Source: Methylomonas subterranea (GTDB lineage: Bacteria > Pseudomonadota > Gammaproteobacteria > Methylococcales > Methylomonadaceae). From it: a DNA stretch of 64,000 nt. A program made the translations under genes and the position numbers. The stretch lies in NCBI RefSeq assembly GCF_024505185.1, contig NZ_JANIBJ010000006.1, positions 62,001-126,000 of the forward strand, given 5' to 3'. Position 1 is the stretch's first letter. Each line of letters starts with the position of its first letter. Below, in pieces: positions 1 to 9,164 of this stretch. The notes beneath the pieces were generated by a model that had not been told where the DNA came from, made no database searches, and worked only from the letters and a program-made list of their open reading frames with translations.

Positions 1-1178
1 TTCGCCAGCAGGGCCGCGCGTTTCGCCAAAGCGCTATCCGCGCCCAGTTTTTCGGCAATCAGGCCGGCCAAATGGGCGACGCGCTCGGTCTTGTCGAACA
101 AGGTGCCCAAGTCTTTTTGAAACACGATGGTTTTCAGGCTATCGACGCGGTCGGCCAGCGATTGTTTTCTATCCTGTTTCCAGAAAAATTCGGCATCGAC
201 CAGACGCGGTAATACCACGCGCTCGTTGCCGGCGCGGATTGCAGTTGGGTTGGAGCTTTCGATATTGGCGAAGGTAATGAAATGCGCCAGCAAGCCGCCT
301 TTGGCGTTTTTGACCGGAAAATATTTCTGGTTGGCTTGCATGGTGGTAATAAGCACTTCTTGCGGCAGTTCCAAAAAACGAGCGTCGAAATTGCCGACCA
401 CCGGCACCGGCCATTCGTTCAAGGCCGCGACTTCTTCCAGCAAATCCTCCTCGATATGGGCGATACCACCTAATGCAGTCGCCGCCTGCTGGGCGCCGGT
501 TTCGATTTGCCGCATGCGTTGTTCGAAATCGACCGTGACTTTCGCCGCCAACAATTTTTCGACGTACTCGTTCGGATGGCTCAACTCGATCGGACTTGGT
601 GCGTGCATGCGATGGCCGAAACTATGGCGGCCGGTTTTCAAGCCCAAAATGTCCGCTTCGATAACGTCGTTTCCGTACAGCAACACTGCACTATGAACGG
701 GTCTTACGAATTCGTGATCGTAGTCGCCCCAGCGCATGCGTTTGGCGATCGGCAATTGCGCCAGAGTTTTGCGAATGATGTCCGGCATCAATTCAGTGGT
801 CGGCTGGCCCTTGACAGCTTGCTTGAAGACCAACCAGGAACCTTTATCGGTTTCCAGCTTTTCCAATTGCTCGAAACTGGCGCCACAACTGGACGCGAAG
901 CCTAGGGCCGCCTTGCTCGCCGCACCGTCCGGTCCATAGGCCGCTTGCAAGGCCGGGCCGCGTTTTTCGACGACCTTGTCCGCCTGCTGGCTGTCCAGGT
1001 TACGAATCAGAACGGCCAGGCGGCGCGGCGTCGCATAGGCCTTGGCTTCGCTGAAACTCAGGCCGGCGTCTTGCAATCCGACGACCATGCCGTCCAATAA
1101 CGACTGGCTGAGTTTTTTCAGGGATTTGGGCGGCAGTTCTTCGCCGCCCAGTTCGAATAATAAATCGTTGCTGCTCAT
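1..1178 (-). CDS. glyS: Glycyl-tRNA synthetase beta subunit (N-terminal part, cut by window edge)
   Basis: Beta subunit of the alpha2beta2 glycyl-tRNA synthetase, which charges tRNA-Gly in the cytoplasm. The frame is open from the ATG at 1178 to the window edge, giving about 392 residues; the family usually has about 690, so roughly the last 300 residues lie outside. The N terminus MSSNDLLFELGGEELPPKSL is the usual GlyS start. Further typical segments are TPRRLAVLIRNL, KRMRWGDYDHEFVRPVH and LITTMQANQKYFPV. The start lies 3 bp after the glyQ stop, so the two subunits are co-transcribed and probably translationally coupled. The order glyQ-glyS is standard for gammaproteobacteria. Identification is secure; only the C terminus is missing. 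Confidence 0.96.
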   Translation of the reverse strand, partial: MSSNDLLFELGGEELPPKSLKKLSQSLLDGMVVGLQDAGLSFSEAKAYATPRRLAVLIRNLDSQQADKVVEKRGPALQAAYGPDGAASKAALGFASSCGASFEQLEKLETDKGSWLVFKQAVKGQPTTELMPDIIRKTLAQLPIAKRMRWGDYDHEFVRPVHSAVLLYGNDVIEADILGLKTGRHSFGHRMHAPSPIELSHPNEYVEKLLAAKVTVDFEQRMRQIETGAQQAATALGGIAHIEEDLLEEVAALNEWPVPVVGNFDARFLELPQEVLITTMQANQKYFPVKNAKGGLLAHFITFANIESSNPTAIRAGNERVVLPRLVDAEFFWKQDRKQSLADRVDSLKTIVFQKDLGTLFDKTERVAHLAGLIAEKLGADSALAKRAALLA

Positions 1179-1181
1179 GGA

Positions 1182-2096
1182 TTACGCTCCTTGTCTGGCC
1201 AGAATCGGGAAGCCCAACGCTTCGCGCCGGGCGTAATAGGCTTCGGCGACCGATTTCGCGAGGTTACGTACCCGCAATATATAACGCTGGCGTTCGGTAA
1301 CCGAGATGGCGTGGCGGGCGTCCAGCAGGTTGAATGAGTGGGAGGCTTTCAAGACCATTTCATAGGCCGGCAGCGGCAGGTTTTGTTCCAGCAGTTTCTG
1401 GCATTCGGCTTCGAAGGTATCGAAGCATTGGAACAGGAATTCGACGTTGGCGTGTTCGAAGTTGAAAGCCGACATCTCCACCTCGTTTTGGTGGAACACG
1501 TCACCGTAAGTCACGACACCCTGCGGGCCGCGGGTCCAGACCAAATCGAACACTGATTCCACGCCTTGCAGATACATGGCGATGCGTTCCAGGCCGTAGG
1601 TGATTTCGCCGCTGACCGGTTTGCATTCCAGGCCGCCGACTTGTTGAAAATAAGTAAACTGCGTGACTTCCATGCCGTTCAGCCACACTTCCCAGCCCAA
1701 GCCCCAGGCGCCCAGGGTGGGAGATTCCCAGTTGTCTTCGACAAAGCGGATATCGTGCTCCAGCAGATCCAAGCCCAAATGCCGCAAGGAACCCAGATAC
1801 AGCTCTTGAATATTATCCGGCGACGGCTTCATGATCACCTGGAATTGGTAGTAATGCTGCAAGCGATTTGGATTTTCGCCGTAACGGCCGTCGGTCGGCC
1901 GGCGCGAAGGTTGCACGTAAGCGGAATTCCAGGGCTCCGGACCAATGGCGCGCAGAAAAGTAGCGGGATGAAAAGTCCCAGCGCCGACTTCCTGATCCAA
2001 AGGCTGCAACAACACACAGCCCTGATTCGACCAGTATTCCTGCAAGGTCAAAATCAGGCCCTGAAAAGTAGAAACATCGTTTTTGCTAGTCGACAC
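1182..2096 (-). CDS. glyQ: Glycyl-tRNA synthetase alpha subunit
   Basis: Catalytic alpha subunit of the class II heterotetrameric glycyl-tRNA synthetase. The protein contains the hallmark segments [33 protein letters not shown] and [18 protein letters not shown], and ends near the expected length (304 residues from the chosen start). The frame stays open upstream to 2309, but that extension does not resemble the family. No in-frame ATG sits at the conserved N terminus. GTG at 2096 places the start 10 residues before TFQG, close to E. coli GlyQ; GTG at 2108 is the alternative. Neither has a strong Shine-Dalgarno sequence. Followed immediately by glyS. Confidence 0.95.
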   Translation of the reverse strand: MSTSKNDVSTFQGLILTLQEYWSNQGCVLLQPLDQEVGAGTFHPATFLRAIGPEPWNSAYVQPSRRPTDGRYGENPNRLQHYYQFQVIMKPSPDNIQELYLGSLRHLGLDLLEHDIRFVEDNWESPTLGAWGLGWEVWLNGMEVTQFTYFQQVGGLECKPVSGEITYGLERIAMYLQGVESVFDLVWTRGPQGVVTYGDVFHQNEVEMSAFNFEHANVEFLFQCFDTFEAECQKLLEQNLPLPAYEMVLKASHSFNLLDARHAISVTERQRYILRVRNLAKSVAEAYYARREALGFPILARQGA

Positions 2097-2171
2097 GCTG
2101 AGAGCCACTTGAGTAATAAAAATGGCCGGATTATACCTGAAAATGCCCCGCCAAGCAGGCGAGGCAAACGC

Positions 2172-2198
2172 GTTATGCCGGGCTGCCGCCGGCATAAC
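2172..2198. repeat. Perfect 10-bp stem-loop upstream of glyQ
   Basis: GTTATGCCGG (2172-2181) and CCGGCATAAC (2189-2198) are exact inverted copies around a 7-nt loop. No run of T follows on either strand, so it is not a clear intrinsic terminator. It lies between the end of the RND operon and glyQ, where it could act as a transcript-end stabiliser or a glyQS leader element. Confidence 0.6.
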
Positions 2199-2236
2199 GG
2201 TCACGATGGAAAGAGAAGATACCCCGCGCCGAATCT

Positions 2237-2267
2237 CCCGTTTTTTTCGGTAGCCGAAAAAAACGGG
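2237..2267. repeat. Perfect 14-bp palindrome with T7/A7 core
   Basis: CCCGTTTTTTTCGG (2237-2250) and CCGAAAAAAACGGG (2254-2267) are exact inverted copies around the 3-nt loop TAG. The A/T runs lie inside the stem, and on each strand the T run comes before the loop. This is the reverse of the usual bidirectional terminator layout (A run, GC stem, T run). It could be a hairpin at the end of the RND transcript or a protein-binding palindrome. Function unknown. Confidence 0.65.
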
Positions 2268-2374
2268 ACTATTCAAACTACCGGCGGCCGCGATGGTGAT
2301 GGATGCCAAGGGACGGCTTTTCCAGCCGGAAATGGATTAACATTTTTCCGCCGCGGCATGGCCTTGGTTAAACC

Positions 2375-5300
2375 TCACGATTCGACGGCAACGGCGTTAG
2401 GCGAGGTGTAGCGCTTCCACAGCCCCAAACCCCAATGTTTGAAATCGTCCAGATAGGTATAAGCGACCGGAATTACCAGCAGGCTGAGTACGGTGGAAGT
2501 GACCAAGCCGCCGATAACCGCCACCGCCATCGGACTGCGAAAGGATGAATCCGCATTGCCCATCCCTATCGCAATCGGCAACATGCCGGCTCCCATCGCG
2601 ATGGTGGTCATGACAATAGGCCTAGCCCTCTTGTGGCAGGCGTCCAGCAGGGCGGCCATGCGGCTCATGCCGTGTTCGCGGCGGGCGACGATGGCGTATT
2701 CGACCAACAGGATGGAGTTTTTGGTGGCTATTCCCATCAGCATCACCAAGCCGATCAACGACGGCATCGAAAAGGCCTTGCCGGTCAGTAATAACGCGAC
2801 GAAACCGCCGCCGAAGGCCAGCGGCAGTGCCGCCAAAATGGTGATGGGTTGCAGGAAATCCTTGAACAGCAAGACCAGCACGATAAAGATGCACAATAAG
2901 CCGGTCAGCATGGCCAAGCCAAAGCTGGCGAAAAGCTCTCCCATCATTTCGGCGTCGCCGATGTTGATGCGCTTGACGCCGGCCGGCAGGTTTTTGATGC
3001 TGGGTAAATTTTCCACCGCCGCCGCGACGTCGCCAAGCGGTAGGCCGGACAATTCGATTTCGAAATTGATATTGCGCGAACGGTCATAGCGGTCGATTAC
3101 CGCCGGTCCGCTGGATAGTTCGAGCTTGGCCACCTGTCCGACCATGACCGGGCCGATGCCGGGTTTCGCGGACGGTACGGCCAGCCGTTCCAGCACGGCC
3201 AGATCGCGCCGGCCTTCCTCGGCCAATTTGACGACTATCGGCACTTGGCGCTGCGTCAGATTCAACTTGGATAAGGACCAGTCGTAATCGCCCAGGGTGG
3301 CAATGCGCAGGGTTTCCGCCAGTGATTGGGTGGTGACGCCCAAATCGGAGGCGCGAGCAAAATCGGGGCGCACCGCAATTTCCGGCCGCACCAGCGCGGC
3401 GCTGGAGGCTATACTGCCCAGGCCGGGGATACTCCGCAGATCCCGTTCCAGATTGCGGGCCGCGCTACTCAAGGCTTGCGGATCGTCGCCGCTCAGAACC
3501 AGTACGTATTTCTCGCCGGAGGCGCCCAGTCCAACCTTGGTCCGCGCGCCGGGCAGTTGTTGCAGTGCCTGGCGGATATTTTGCTCAATGGCCTGCTTGC
3601 GCACCGGCCTGTCCTGGCGATCGGCCAGAGTGATCGTCAGCGTGGCCTTGCGCACCTCGCCGCTGCCCTGGTTGCCCGCCATCGGATCGGTACCGGCCGA
3701 ACCGCCGCCTATGGTGGTGTAAATGGTTTTTACGTAATCGATATCGGCCACCAGCCGCCGAGCAGCTTCGGCGGACGCTCGAGTTTGCGCCAAACTGGAG
3801 CCGGGCGGCAACTCGACGAAGACCTGGGTTTGCGGGTTGTCGTCCGCCGGCAGAAAGCCGGTGGGCAATAACGGGATCAAAAACAGCGAACCGATAAAAA
3901 ACGCCGCCGCGCCGGAGATCGTTGTCAACCGATGTTGCAAACACCAACGCGCCAACTTCATATATGTGCGCATCAAGATGCCTTCGCTGGCTTCCTGGTG
4001 TTTGCCGTCCTTCAACATATAAGCCGCCATCATGGGCGTCAACATCCTGGCAACCACCAGCGATGCCAGTACCGCCAGTGCCGCCGTCCAGCCGAATTGC
4101 TTGAAAAATCTTCCGGCTACACCGCTCATGAAAGCGGTGGGCAAAAATACCGCCACCAGAGCGAAGGTAGTGGCAACCACAGCCAAGCCGATTTCGTCGG
4201 CGGCCTCCATTGCGGCTTGATAGGGAGTTTTGCCCATCCGCAGATGGCGGACTATGTTTTCCACTTCGACAATGGCATCGTCCACCAGGATGCCGATCAC
4301 CAAGGACAGGGCCAGCAGCGTGATGACGTTCAGCGAGAAACCGAGGTAATCCATGCCCAGAAAGGCTGGAATCACCGAAAGCGGTAATGCCACGGCCGAA
4401 ATAAAAGTGGCCCGCCAGTCGCGTAAAAACAGCCAGACTACCAAGACCGCCAGCAGGGCGCCTTCGTAAAGCATGGTCATCGAACCCTGGAATTCTTCCT
4501 TTACCGGGGTAACGAAGTTAAAGGCCTCGGTAAATTCGATGTCCGGGTTGGCGGCACGCAGTTCCGCCAGGATTGATTGCACACCGGCGCCGACTTCAAC
4601 TTCGCTGGCGCCACGGCTGCGGGTAACTTCGAAACCCACCACCGGCTTGCCGTTCAACAAGGCCAGCGCGCGCGGTTCGGCCACGCTGTCGTCGACCTTG
4701 GCGACCTGATCCAGCCCGATGTGACGGCCATCGGACAAGGCAAGCCGCAAGGGCCGGATTTCCTCGACCGATGCCACGTTGGCCAGGGTACGGACCGGCT
4801 GTTCGCCGCTGCCCAAAGCGATGCGGCCGCCGGTACTTTCGCGCTGCATGTCGCGCAGTTGGCGGGAAATATCGGCCGCCGTGGCGCCCAGGGCCCGCAG
4901 TTTGACCGGGTCCAACGCAATGGTGATCTCCCGGTTGACGCCGCCGACCCGATTGACCGCGCCCACTCCGCGCACCGTCAACAAACGCTTGGCTACCGTA
5001 TCCTCGACAAACCAGGACAGAGCTTCGTCGTCCCGTTGCATGGAGCTGACGGTAAAGGCCAGGATAGGCGAGCCGGCCAAATCCAGTTTGGTGACGATGG
5101 GGTCGCGTAGGTCGCCGGGCAAATCGGCGCGGACTTTGGAAACGGCGGAACGCACGTCGTCCAGGGCTTCCTGAACCGGTTTCTCCAGGCGAAATTCGGC
5201 GGTAATGGTGACATTGCCGTCCTGTACCTTGGAGGTGATATGTTTCAGACCCTGCAAGGTGGCGATGGCATTTTCGATTTTACGCGCCACCTCGGTTTCC

Positions 5301-5476
5301 AGTTGCGACGGCGAAGCGCCGGGCAAGGACGCCGTAACGGTGATGGTGGGGAGATCCAGGTCGGGAAAATTCTGAATCTTCATGGTTTTGAAGCTGAGCA
5401 GTCCGGCAAAACTGAGCAGCACGAACAGCATCAACGCCGGAATCGGGTTGCGGATACACCAGGATGAGAGGTTCAT
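2375..5476 (-). CDS. RND efflux pump inner-membrane transporter (HAE1/AcrB-type)
   Basis: Proton-driven inner-membrane pump of the resistance-nodulation-division superfamily, 1033 residues, the normal size. TM1 follows the short N-terminal helix MNLSSWCIRNP. The first periplasmic loop carries the family pattern PDLDLPTITVTASLPGASP. The proton-relay helix has VDDAIVEVEN near residue 395, with the two aspartates typical of HAE1 pumps. A second set of transmembrane helices near 850-1010 includes GIATKNSILLVEYA. It overlaps the adaptor gene upstream by 4 bp (ATGA), and the outer-membrane factor and a TetR regulator precede that, so the four genes form one operon. Substrate cannot be deduced. Its sequence differs clearly from the second RND pump at 52227-55385. 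Confidence 0.95.
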   Translation of the reverse strand: MNLSSWCIRNPIPALMLFVLLSFAGLLSFKTMKIQNFPDLDLPTITVTASLPGASPSQLETEVARKIENAIATLQGLKHITSKVQDGNVTITAEFRLEKPVQEALDDVRSAVSKVRADLPGDLRDPIVTKLDLAGSPILAFTVSSMQRDDEALSWFVEDTVAKRLLTVRGVGAVNRVGGVNREITIALDPVKLRALGATAADISRQLRDMQRESTGGRIALGSGEQPVRTLANVASVEEIRPLRLALSDGRHIGLDQVAKVDDSVAEPRALALLNGKPVVGFEVTRSRGASEVEVGAGVQSILAELRAANPDIEFTEAFNFVTPVKEEFQGSMTMLYEGALLAVLVVWLFLRDWRATFISAVALPLSVIPAFLGMDYLGFSLNVITLLALSLVIGILVDDAIVEVENIVRHLRMGKTPYQAAMEAADEIGLAVVATTFALVAVFLPTAFMSGVAGRFFKQFGWTAALAVLASLVVARMLTPMMAAYMLKDGKHQEASEGILMRTYMKLARWCLQHRLTTISGAAAFFIGSLFLIPLLPTGFLPADDNPQTQVFVELPPGSSLAQTRASAEAARRLVADIDYVKTIYTTIGGGSAGTDPMAGNQGSGEVRKATLTITLADRQDRPVRKQAIEQNIRQALQQLPGARTKVGLGASGEKYVLVLSGDDPQALSSAARNLERDLRSIPGLGSIASSAALVRPEIAVRPDFARASDLGVTTQSLAETLRIATLGDYDWSLSKLNLTQRQVPIVVKLAEEGRRDLAVLERLAVPSAKPGIGPVMVGQVAKLELSSGPAVIDRYDRSRNINFEIELSGLPLGDVAAAVENLPSIKNLPAGVKRINIGDAEMMGELFASFGLAMLTGLLCIFIVLVLLFKDFLQPITILAALPLAFGGGFVALLLTGKAFSMPSLIGLVMLMGIATKNSILLVEYAIVARREHGMSRMAALLDACHKRARPIVMTTIAMGAGMLPIAIGMGNADSSFRSPMAVAVIGGLVTSTVLSLLVIPVAYTYLDDFKHWGLGLWKRYTSPNAVAVES

Positions 5477-6588
5477 TGCGCTACCACCCTGACGCTGTCG
5501 CCATCGGTCAGGAAAGCGGCTCCACGGGCCACCAGATTATCGTCCGGACCGAGGCCCGACAATACTTCCAGTGAGTCGCCGTGTCTGCGGCCCAGCTCTA
5601 CCTTGATTTGCCGGACGCGAGCCCGGTCGCCAACCGGTTCGGTCAAGCGAAACACATAGCTAAAGCCCTCCCGCAGCGATAGTGCGTCTTGCGGCACGGT
5701 CAAGCCGCGGCTAGCGCCCAAATGGAATTCGCCGCGGGCGAACATGCCGGCGCGCAAGCCCTTGGCGGCGGCCCCCGGCAAATCGACATAAACCAGCCCG
5801 TTACGGCTTTGTTCGTCCAGGGTGGGCGCCAAATAACGCACCGAGCCTTCGATACCGCCGACATTGGGCACTTCGACGCTTACGGCAACCCCGGGCGCGA
5901 GTTGGGTCATTTCGGCGGCGGTGACTTCGCCGCGCCATTCCAGCCGGTTTTGCCGGATCAGGCGAAACAGTTCCTGCCCCTTGGCCGCCACGGCGCCCAG
6001 GGTGGCGGCGCGGGCGGAAATCACGCCGTCGTCGCTGGCTAATACCTTGGTATATTTTAGCCGCAGCAATTGAGCCTCCAACTGGGCCTTGGCCAACTGC
6101 ACTTTGGCGCGGGCGGTTTTTTCGATGGTTAAATATTGATCCACTTGTTGCGCGCTCAGCGCTCCGGCCGGCGAAATCTTGGTGGCCCGGTCGGCGTTGA
6201 CTTTGGCTTCCGTCAGATTGGCCTCCGCTTCCGCCAAGACGGCTCGGCTTTGCGCCACGTCGGCCAGTACGCTTTCATCCGAAAAAGTCGCCAACACCTG
6301 GCCCTTTTTAACCGTTTCGCCGATTTGTACATTGACTGCGTTCAGGCGCAGGTCGCCGACTTCGGCGCCGATCACCGCTTCCTGCCATGCCGCAATTGAA
6401 CCGTTGGCGGTCAGCCCGAGCGGTATTTCGCGCATTTGCGGACGGACCGTGGATACGCTGAGTGCCGGATTATCGGCTAGCGCGGTTTCGGCCGCTGGCT
6501 TGGTTTCGTCGATGGGGCCCATGGTTGCGCCAATGCCGATCGATAGCAGTAAGGCGATGCCTAGCGCCAAAATTTTTCCCTGGGTCAT
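5473..6588 (-). CDS. RND efflux periplasmic adaptor (HlyD/MFP family)
   Basis: Membrane-fusion protein linking the inner-membrane pump to the outer-membrane factor; 371 residues. It starts with an uncleaved-type signal anchor (residues 5-23). A barrel-sandwich half-motif follows (IGAEVGDLRLNAVNVQIGETVKKGQVL, about residues 73-100). The alpha-helical hairpin spans about 110-170, the second lipoyl half has YTKVLASDDGVI, and the beta-barrel region carries LAPTLDEQSRNGLVYVDLP. No lipobox cysteine is present, unlike the adaptor at 51103-52212. Overlaps by 4 bp with the outer-membrane factor upstream and with the pump downstream. Confidence 0.93.
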   Translation of the reverse strand: MTQGKILALGIALLLSIGIGATMGPIDETKPAAETALADNPALSVSTVRPQMREIPLGLTANGSIAAWQEAVIGAEVGDLRLNAVNVQIGETVKKGQVLATFSDESVLADVAQSRAVLAEAEANLTEAKVNADRATKISPAGALSAQQVDQYLTIEKTARAKVQLAKAQLEAQLLRLKYTKVLASDDGVISARAATLGAVAAKGQELFRLIRQNRLEWRGEVTAAEMTQLAPGVAVSVEVPNVGGIEGSVRYLAPTLDEQSRNGLVYVDLPGAAAKGLRAGMFARGEFHLGASRGLTVPQDALSLREGFSYVFRLTEPVGDRARVRQIKVELGRRHGDSLEVLSGLGPDDNLVARGAAFLTDGDSVRVVAQ

Positions 6589-8135
6589 GATTCTCCTCCG
6601 TTGAATGTGTTGTGGTGCTGCGAAAATAAATCCGGATTGTCGTTGTTTGCGGGTTTTTGTGGATTGATGCCAGCCGCATTCGCATTTGGCGAGTGTGCGT
6701 CATCCGACCAGCCGCCGCCCGCCGCGCGATAAAGCGAGATCCAGGCGCCGACCTGTTCCCGTTCCAAGTCCTTGAGAGCCAGGTCGGCGGCAAGCATGTT
6801 GCGGCGTGCCGTTTCCAGGTCGAGCAAATTGCCCAGACCGCTTTGGTAGAGCCTTTGCAGGGCCTGGAAGTTTTCCCGGTAGCCGCTAACCGCCACCTGG
6901 CCTTGCGGCAAGCGTTGGCGAGTGCTGTCGAGGCGCACCAGGGCGTCTTCGACTTCCTTGACCGCCGTGCGCACTTTGGCGCGGAAACGGCTTTCCGCCG
7001 CTTGGTATTGCGCTTTGGCCACTTCCACGTCGGCCGCCCGCTTGCCGGCGTCGAACAGCGGCAGGCTCAGTGTCGGTCCTATCGCCCAGGTCTGAGCCAG
7101 CATTAAGGCCGCGCCGTTGATGTTCTGCAGTGTGGGAGTAATGTTGCCCGACAGGCTCAATTTCGGAAATTGCTTGGCCCGTTGCACGCCGATATTGGCG
7201 CTGGCCTCGGCAAGGTCGCGTTCGGCGGCGGCCAGGTCGGGCCGTTGTAATAAAACCTTGGCCGGCAACGAAGCGATGCCGAAAGCCGGCGGCCGGGGCA
7301 GTCCCTCCGCGTCCTTCAGTAATTGCCTCAACTCGGTTTCGGCGAGGCCGGTCATCGCCACCAGACTTTTGAGTGAGCGTTCGCATTGGGCGTGTTGTTG
7401 CAGCAAGTTTTTGCTGCCTTCGGCGGCACTGGCGTTGGCCAAGGCCACATCACTCGGAGAGCGGAAACCGTTAATTCCGGCAATCGCCGTCAAGCGGGCC
7501 GATTCCTGGCGCGAGTCGCTGTCGGCGCGGAATAGTTGTTCTTGCGCTTGGCAATAGCGATGAGCCAAGTAGGCCTCGGCAACTTCCACGGCAACCGCAA
7601 CCCTAGCGTCGTGCCAAGAGGCATTACGCGAGGCTAGCTGACTTTGGGTCGCTTCCATTTGCCGGGACAAGCCGCCGAACAGGTCTATTTCCCAACTGGA
7701 TTGCAAACCGGCGGAAAATTGGTTCCATATGAACGGGCTGCCGCCAAACGAGGACGATGAGCGTTTGGAAGCGAGTTCGGAGTGCAGATTCGGCAATAGG
7801 GCCGCATCGGCGCCCACCCGATTGGCTCTGGCTTCCACGATGCGCGCCGCGGCATCGGCAACCGAGGTGCTAACCTGCTCGGCGGCGTTTAACAGGCGAG
7901 ATAGCACGGGATCCCGAAAGCCGTCCCACCAGCGCATCAGTTCGGTGGGGTCGCCTCGATGAGCCTGAAAAAGATTGCCTGAATCCGCTTGCGGCGCTTG
8001 CCAACTTGTCGGCGCGGGCAGGGGCTTGGCTTGATAGTCCGGGCCGACGGTGGTCAATAAGCCGCCCGAGCCGCATGCCGAAAGCATTAAGGGAATCAGG
8101 CCGGCGCCGAGCGGTGGTAGGGATTTAGTGCTCAT
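6585..8135 (-). CDS. RND efflux outer-membrane factor lipoprotein (NodT/TolC family)
   Basis: Outer-membrane channel of the tripartite pump, 516 residues from the chosen ATG. The N terminus is a lipoprotein signal with lipobox LSAC at about residues 18-21. It has the duplicated TolC/NodT layout, with SSWEIDLFGGL in the first half and LLQRPDLAAAERDLAEASANIG opening the second. The ATG at 8135 is preceded by GGAGGC, which is also the end of the tetR coding sequence: the two genes overlap by 11 bp (8125-8135). An upstream in-frame codon at 8168 lies inside tetR and lacks a signal-peptide context. Confidence 0.93.
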   Translation of the reverse strand: MSTKSLPPLGAGLIPLMLSACGSGGLLTTVGPDYQAKPLPAPTSWQAPQADSGNLFQAHRGDPTELMRWWDGFRDPVLSRLLNAAEQVSTSVADAAARIVEARANRVGADAALLPNLHSELASKRSSSSFGGSPFIWNQFSAGLQSSWEIDLFGGLSRQMEATQSQLASRNASWHDARVAVAVEVAEAYLAHRYCQAQEQLFRADSDSRQESARLTAIAGINGFRSPSDVALANASAAEGSKNLLQQHAQCERSLKSLVAMTGLAETELRQLLKDAEGLPRPPAFGIASLPAKVLLQRPDLAAAERDLAEASANIGVQRAKQFPKLSLSGNITPTLQNINGAALMLAQTWAIGPTLSLPLFDAGKRAADVEVAKAQYQAAESRFRAKVRTAVKEVEDALVRLDSTRQRLPQGQVAVSGYRENFQALQRLYQSGLGNLLDLETARRNMLAADLALKDLEREQVGAWISLYRAAGGGWSDDAHSPNANAAGINPQKPANNDNPDLFSQHHNTFNGGES

Positions 8136-8793
8136 GAGTGCCTCCCCGAGCGCGCCGCTCTGCTTCACTGTCTATCATGGCCAAGGCATAAGCGGCCAAA
8201 CGTTCGGCCAGTACGTCGATGTTTTGCGGCGTCGCGAGGATTTGCGGCGAGGTGACTGCGATCACTTCCTGGCCGACGTAAAAATGCACCGCCATGCCTA
8301 TCATCGCGAACACCAGCCTGTGCAGGTCATCGTCAATGCGGATCAATCCTAGATGCTGCTTCAGCAGCGAAACCAAGGCTTCATGCTGAGGTTTGATTTC
8401 CGCATCTATTTCCTGCTGCCAGGCGCCGGTCGGTTCTATCATTTCCCGAAAGTGCAGTTTCATGACCAGTCCGAGCTCTTCGCCTTTTTTAAGCGGCTCC
8501 AAAAATTCGCTGAAGAAGCGGGCCAACACTTTGGGCAAGGGTAAATCCGCATAAGCCGCGACATTGGAGCCGCAGGGGGTGTCGCCCATCGGTTCGAAAA
8601 ATGCGGCGCGATAGAGGCCGGCCTTGTCGCCGAAATAGTAGCGGATGGCGGAAATATTGGCGCCCGCCGCTTCGCATATTTCGCGGGTGGAGGCGGCCTT
8701 GTAACCTTTTTCGGCGAACAGTTTTAATGCCGCCATAACCAGGCGGCTGCGGGCGTCGTGAACTTCTATGGCGGGATTTTCGAAAGAGACCAT
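8125..8793 (-). CDS. TetR-family transcriptional regulator of the RND operon
   Basis: DNA-binding repressor, 222 residues. The N-terminal helix-turn-helix is clear: SRLVMAALKLFAEKGYKA, then STREICEAAGANISAIRYYF and the GDKAGLY that ends the TetR domain. The C-terminal ligand domain (about residues 80-210) resembles the CecR/YbiH-type (DUF1956) domain with MKLHFREMIEPT. It is the first gene of the efflux operon, overlapping the outer-membrane factor by 11 bp. Two strong palindromes and a promoter lie 36-83 bp upstream, so autorepression of the whole operon is the natural reading. The inducer is unknown. Confidence 0.93.
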   Translation of the reverse strand: MVSFENPAIEVHDARSRLVMAALKLFAEKGYKAASTREICEAAGANISAIRYYFGDKAGLYRAAFFEPMGDTPCGSNVAAYADLPLPKVLARFFSEFLEPLKKGEELGLVMKLHFREMIEPTGAWQQEIDAEIKPQHEALVSLLKQHLGLIRIDDDLHRLVFAMIGMAVHFYVGQEVIAVTSPQILATPQNIDVLAERLAAYALAMIDSEAERRARGGTHEH

Positions 8794-8828
8794 GGTTCCT
8801 TTGGGAGCGGGGTTGGCTGAAGCGACTA

Positions 8829-8844
8829 AATCAATCGATTGATT
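8829..8844. promoter_or_regulatory. Probable TetR operator 1
   Basis: AATCAATCGATTGATT is a perfect 16-bp palindrome just downstream of the predicted -10 element and about 36 bp before the tetR start. It shares the half-site AATCAATCG with operator 2; the two centres are 27 bp apart. Assignment to the TetR protein is inference from position and symmetry. Confidence 0.7.
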
Positions 8845-8847
8845 AAA

Positions 8848-8876
8848 ACGATATCAATCAATCGTTTGATTGTCAA
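8848..8876 (-). promoter_or_regulatory. Predicted sigma70 promoter of the tetR-RND operon
   Basis: Reading on the minus strand, TTGACA (8871-8876) is a perfect -35 element. After a 17-bp spacer comes TATCGT (8848-8853), matching the -10 consensus in 4 of 6 positions. Operator 2 fills the spacer and operator 1 covers the expected transcription start, an arrangement suited to repression. Confidence 0.65.
8855..8872. promoter_or_regulatory. Probable TetR operator 2
   Basis: CAATCAATCGTTTGATTG is palindromic except for one central T/T mismatch pair. It lies between the -35 and -10 elements and overlaps the -35 by 2 bp. The core half-site matches operator 1. Confidence 0.68.
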
Positions 8877-9164
8877 TTTGAGTGTTGAACTGTATCCTTG
8901 GTCGTTCTGCAAATACGGAAGCGCCGACTGGTTCGCGCGCGGCGCTATCGGCCGATTCAACGGGCTTGGCACTGATAAAACCGCATGGTTTGCACCCAAA
9001 CCGGCCTGCATTCCCGGAGCGTGGCTTCGACTATACGTTGACGTACAGCAGAAAAATGACGCTAAGAAGAACTGAAATGGAGTGCTATAATTCAAAAAGG
9101 ATTTTTAGTTTTAAGCTTTCGGGATCAAATACTGTCCGAATAATATCGAATTGGGAGATTGTGG
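8877..9164. other. Intergenic region before the DUF882 gene
   Basis: No convincing gene is seen between the tetR promoter and the DUF882 start. The last 80 bp are A+T-rich and should hold the promoter for the plus-strand gene. GGGAG at 9153-9157 is its ribosome-binding site. Confidence 0.5.

Noticed and set aside
2237-2267. Calling the T7/A7 palindrome an intrinsic terminator
   Set aside because: The T run precedes the loop and no T tract follows the stem on either strand, so it was listed only as a palindrome.
1566-2411. 281-codon plus-strand reading frame over glyQ
   Set aside because: It is the antisense shadow of glyQ and of the upstream non-coding region, with no family features.
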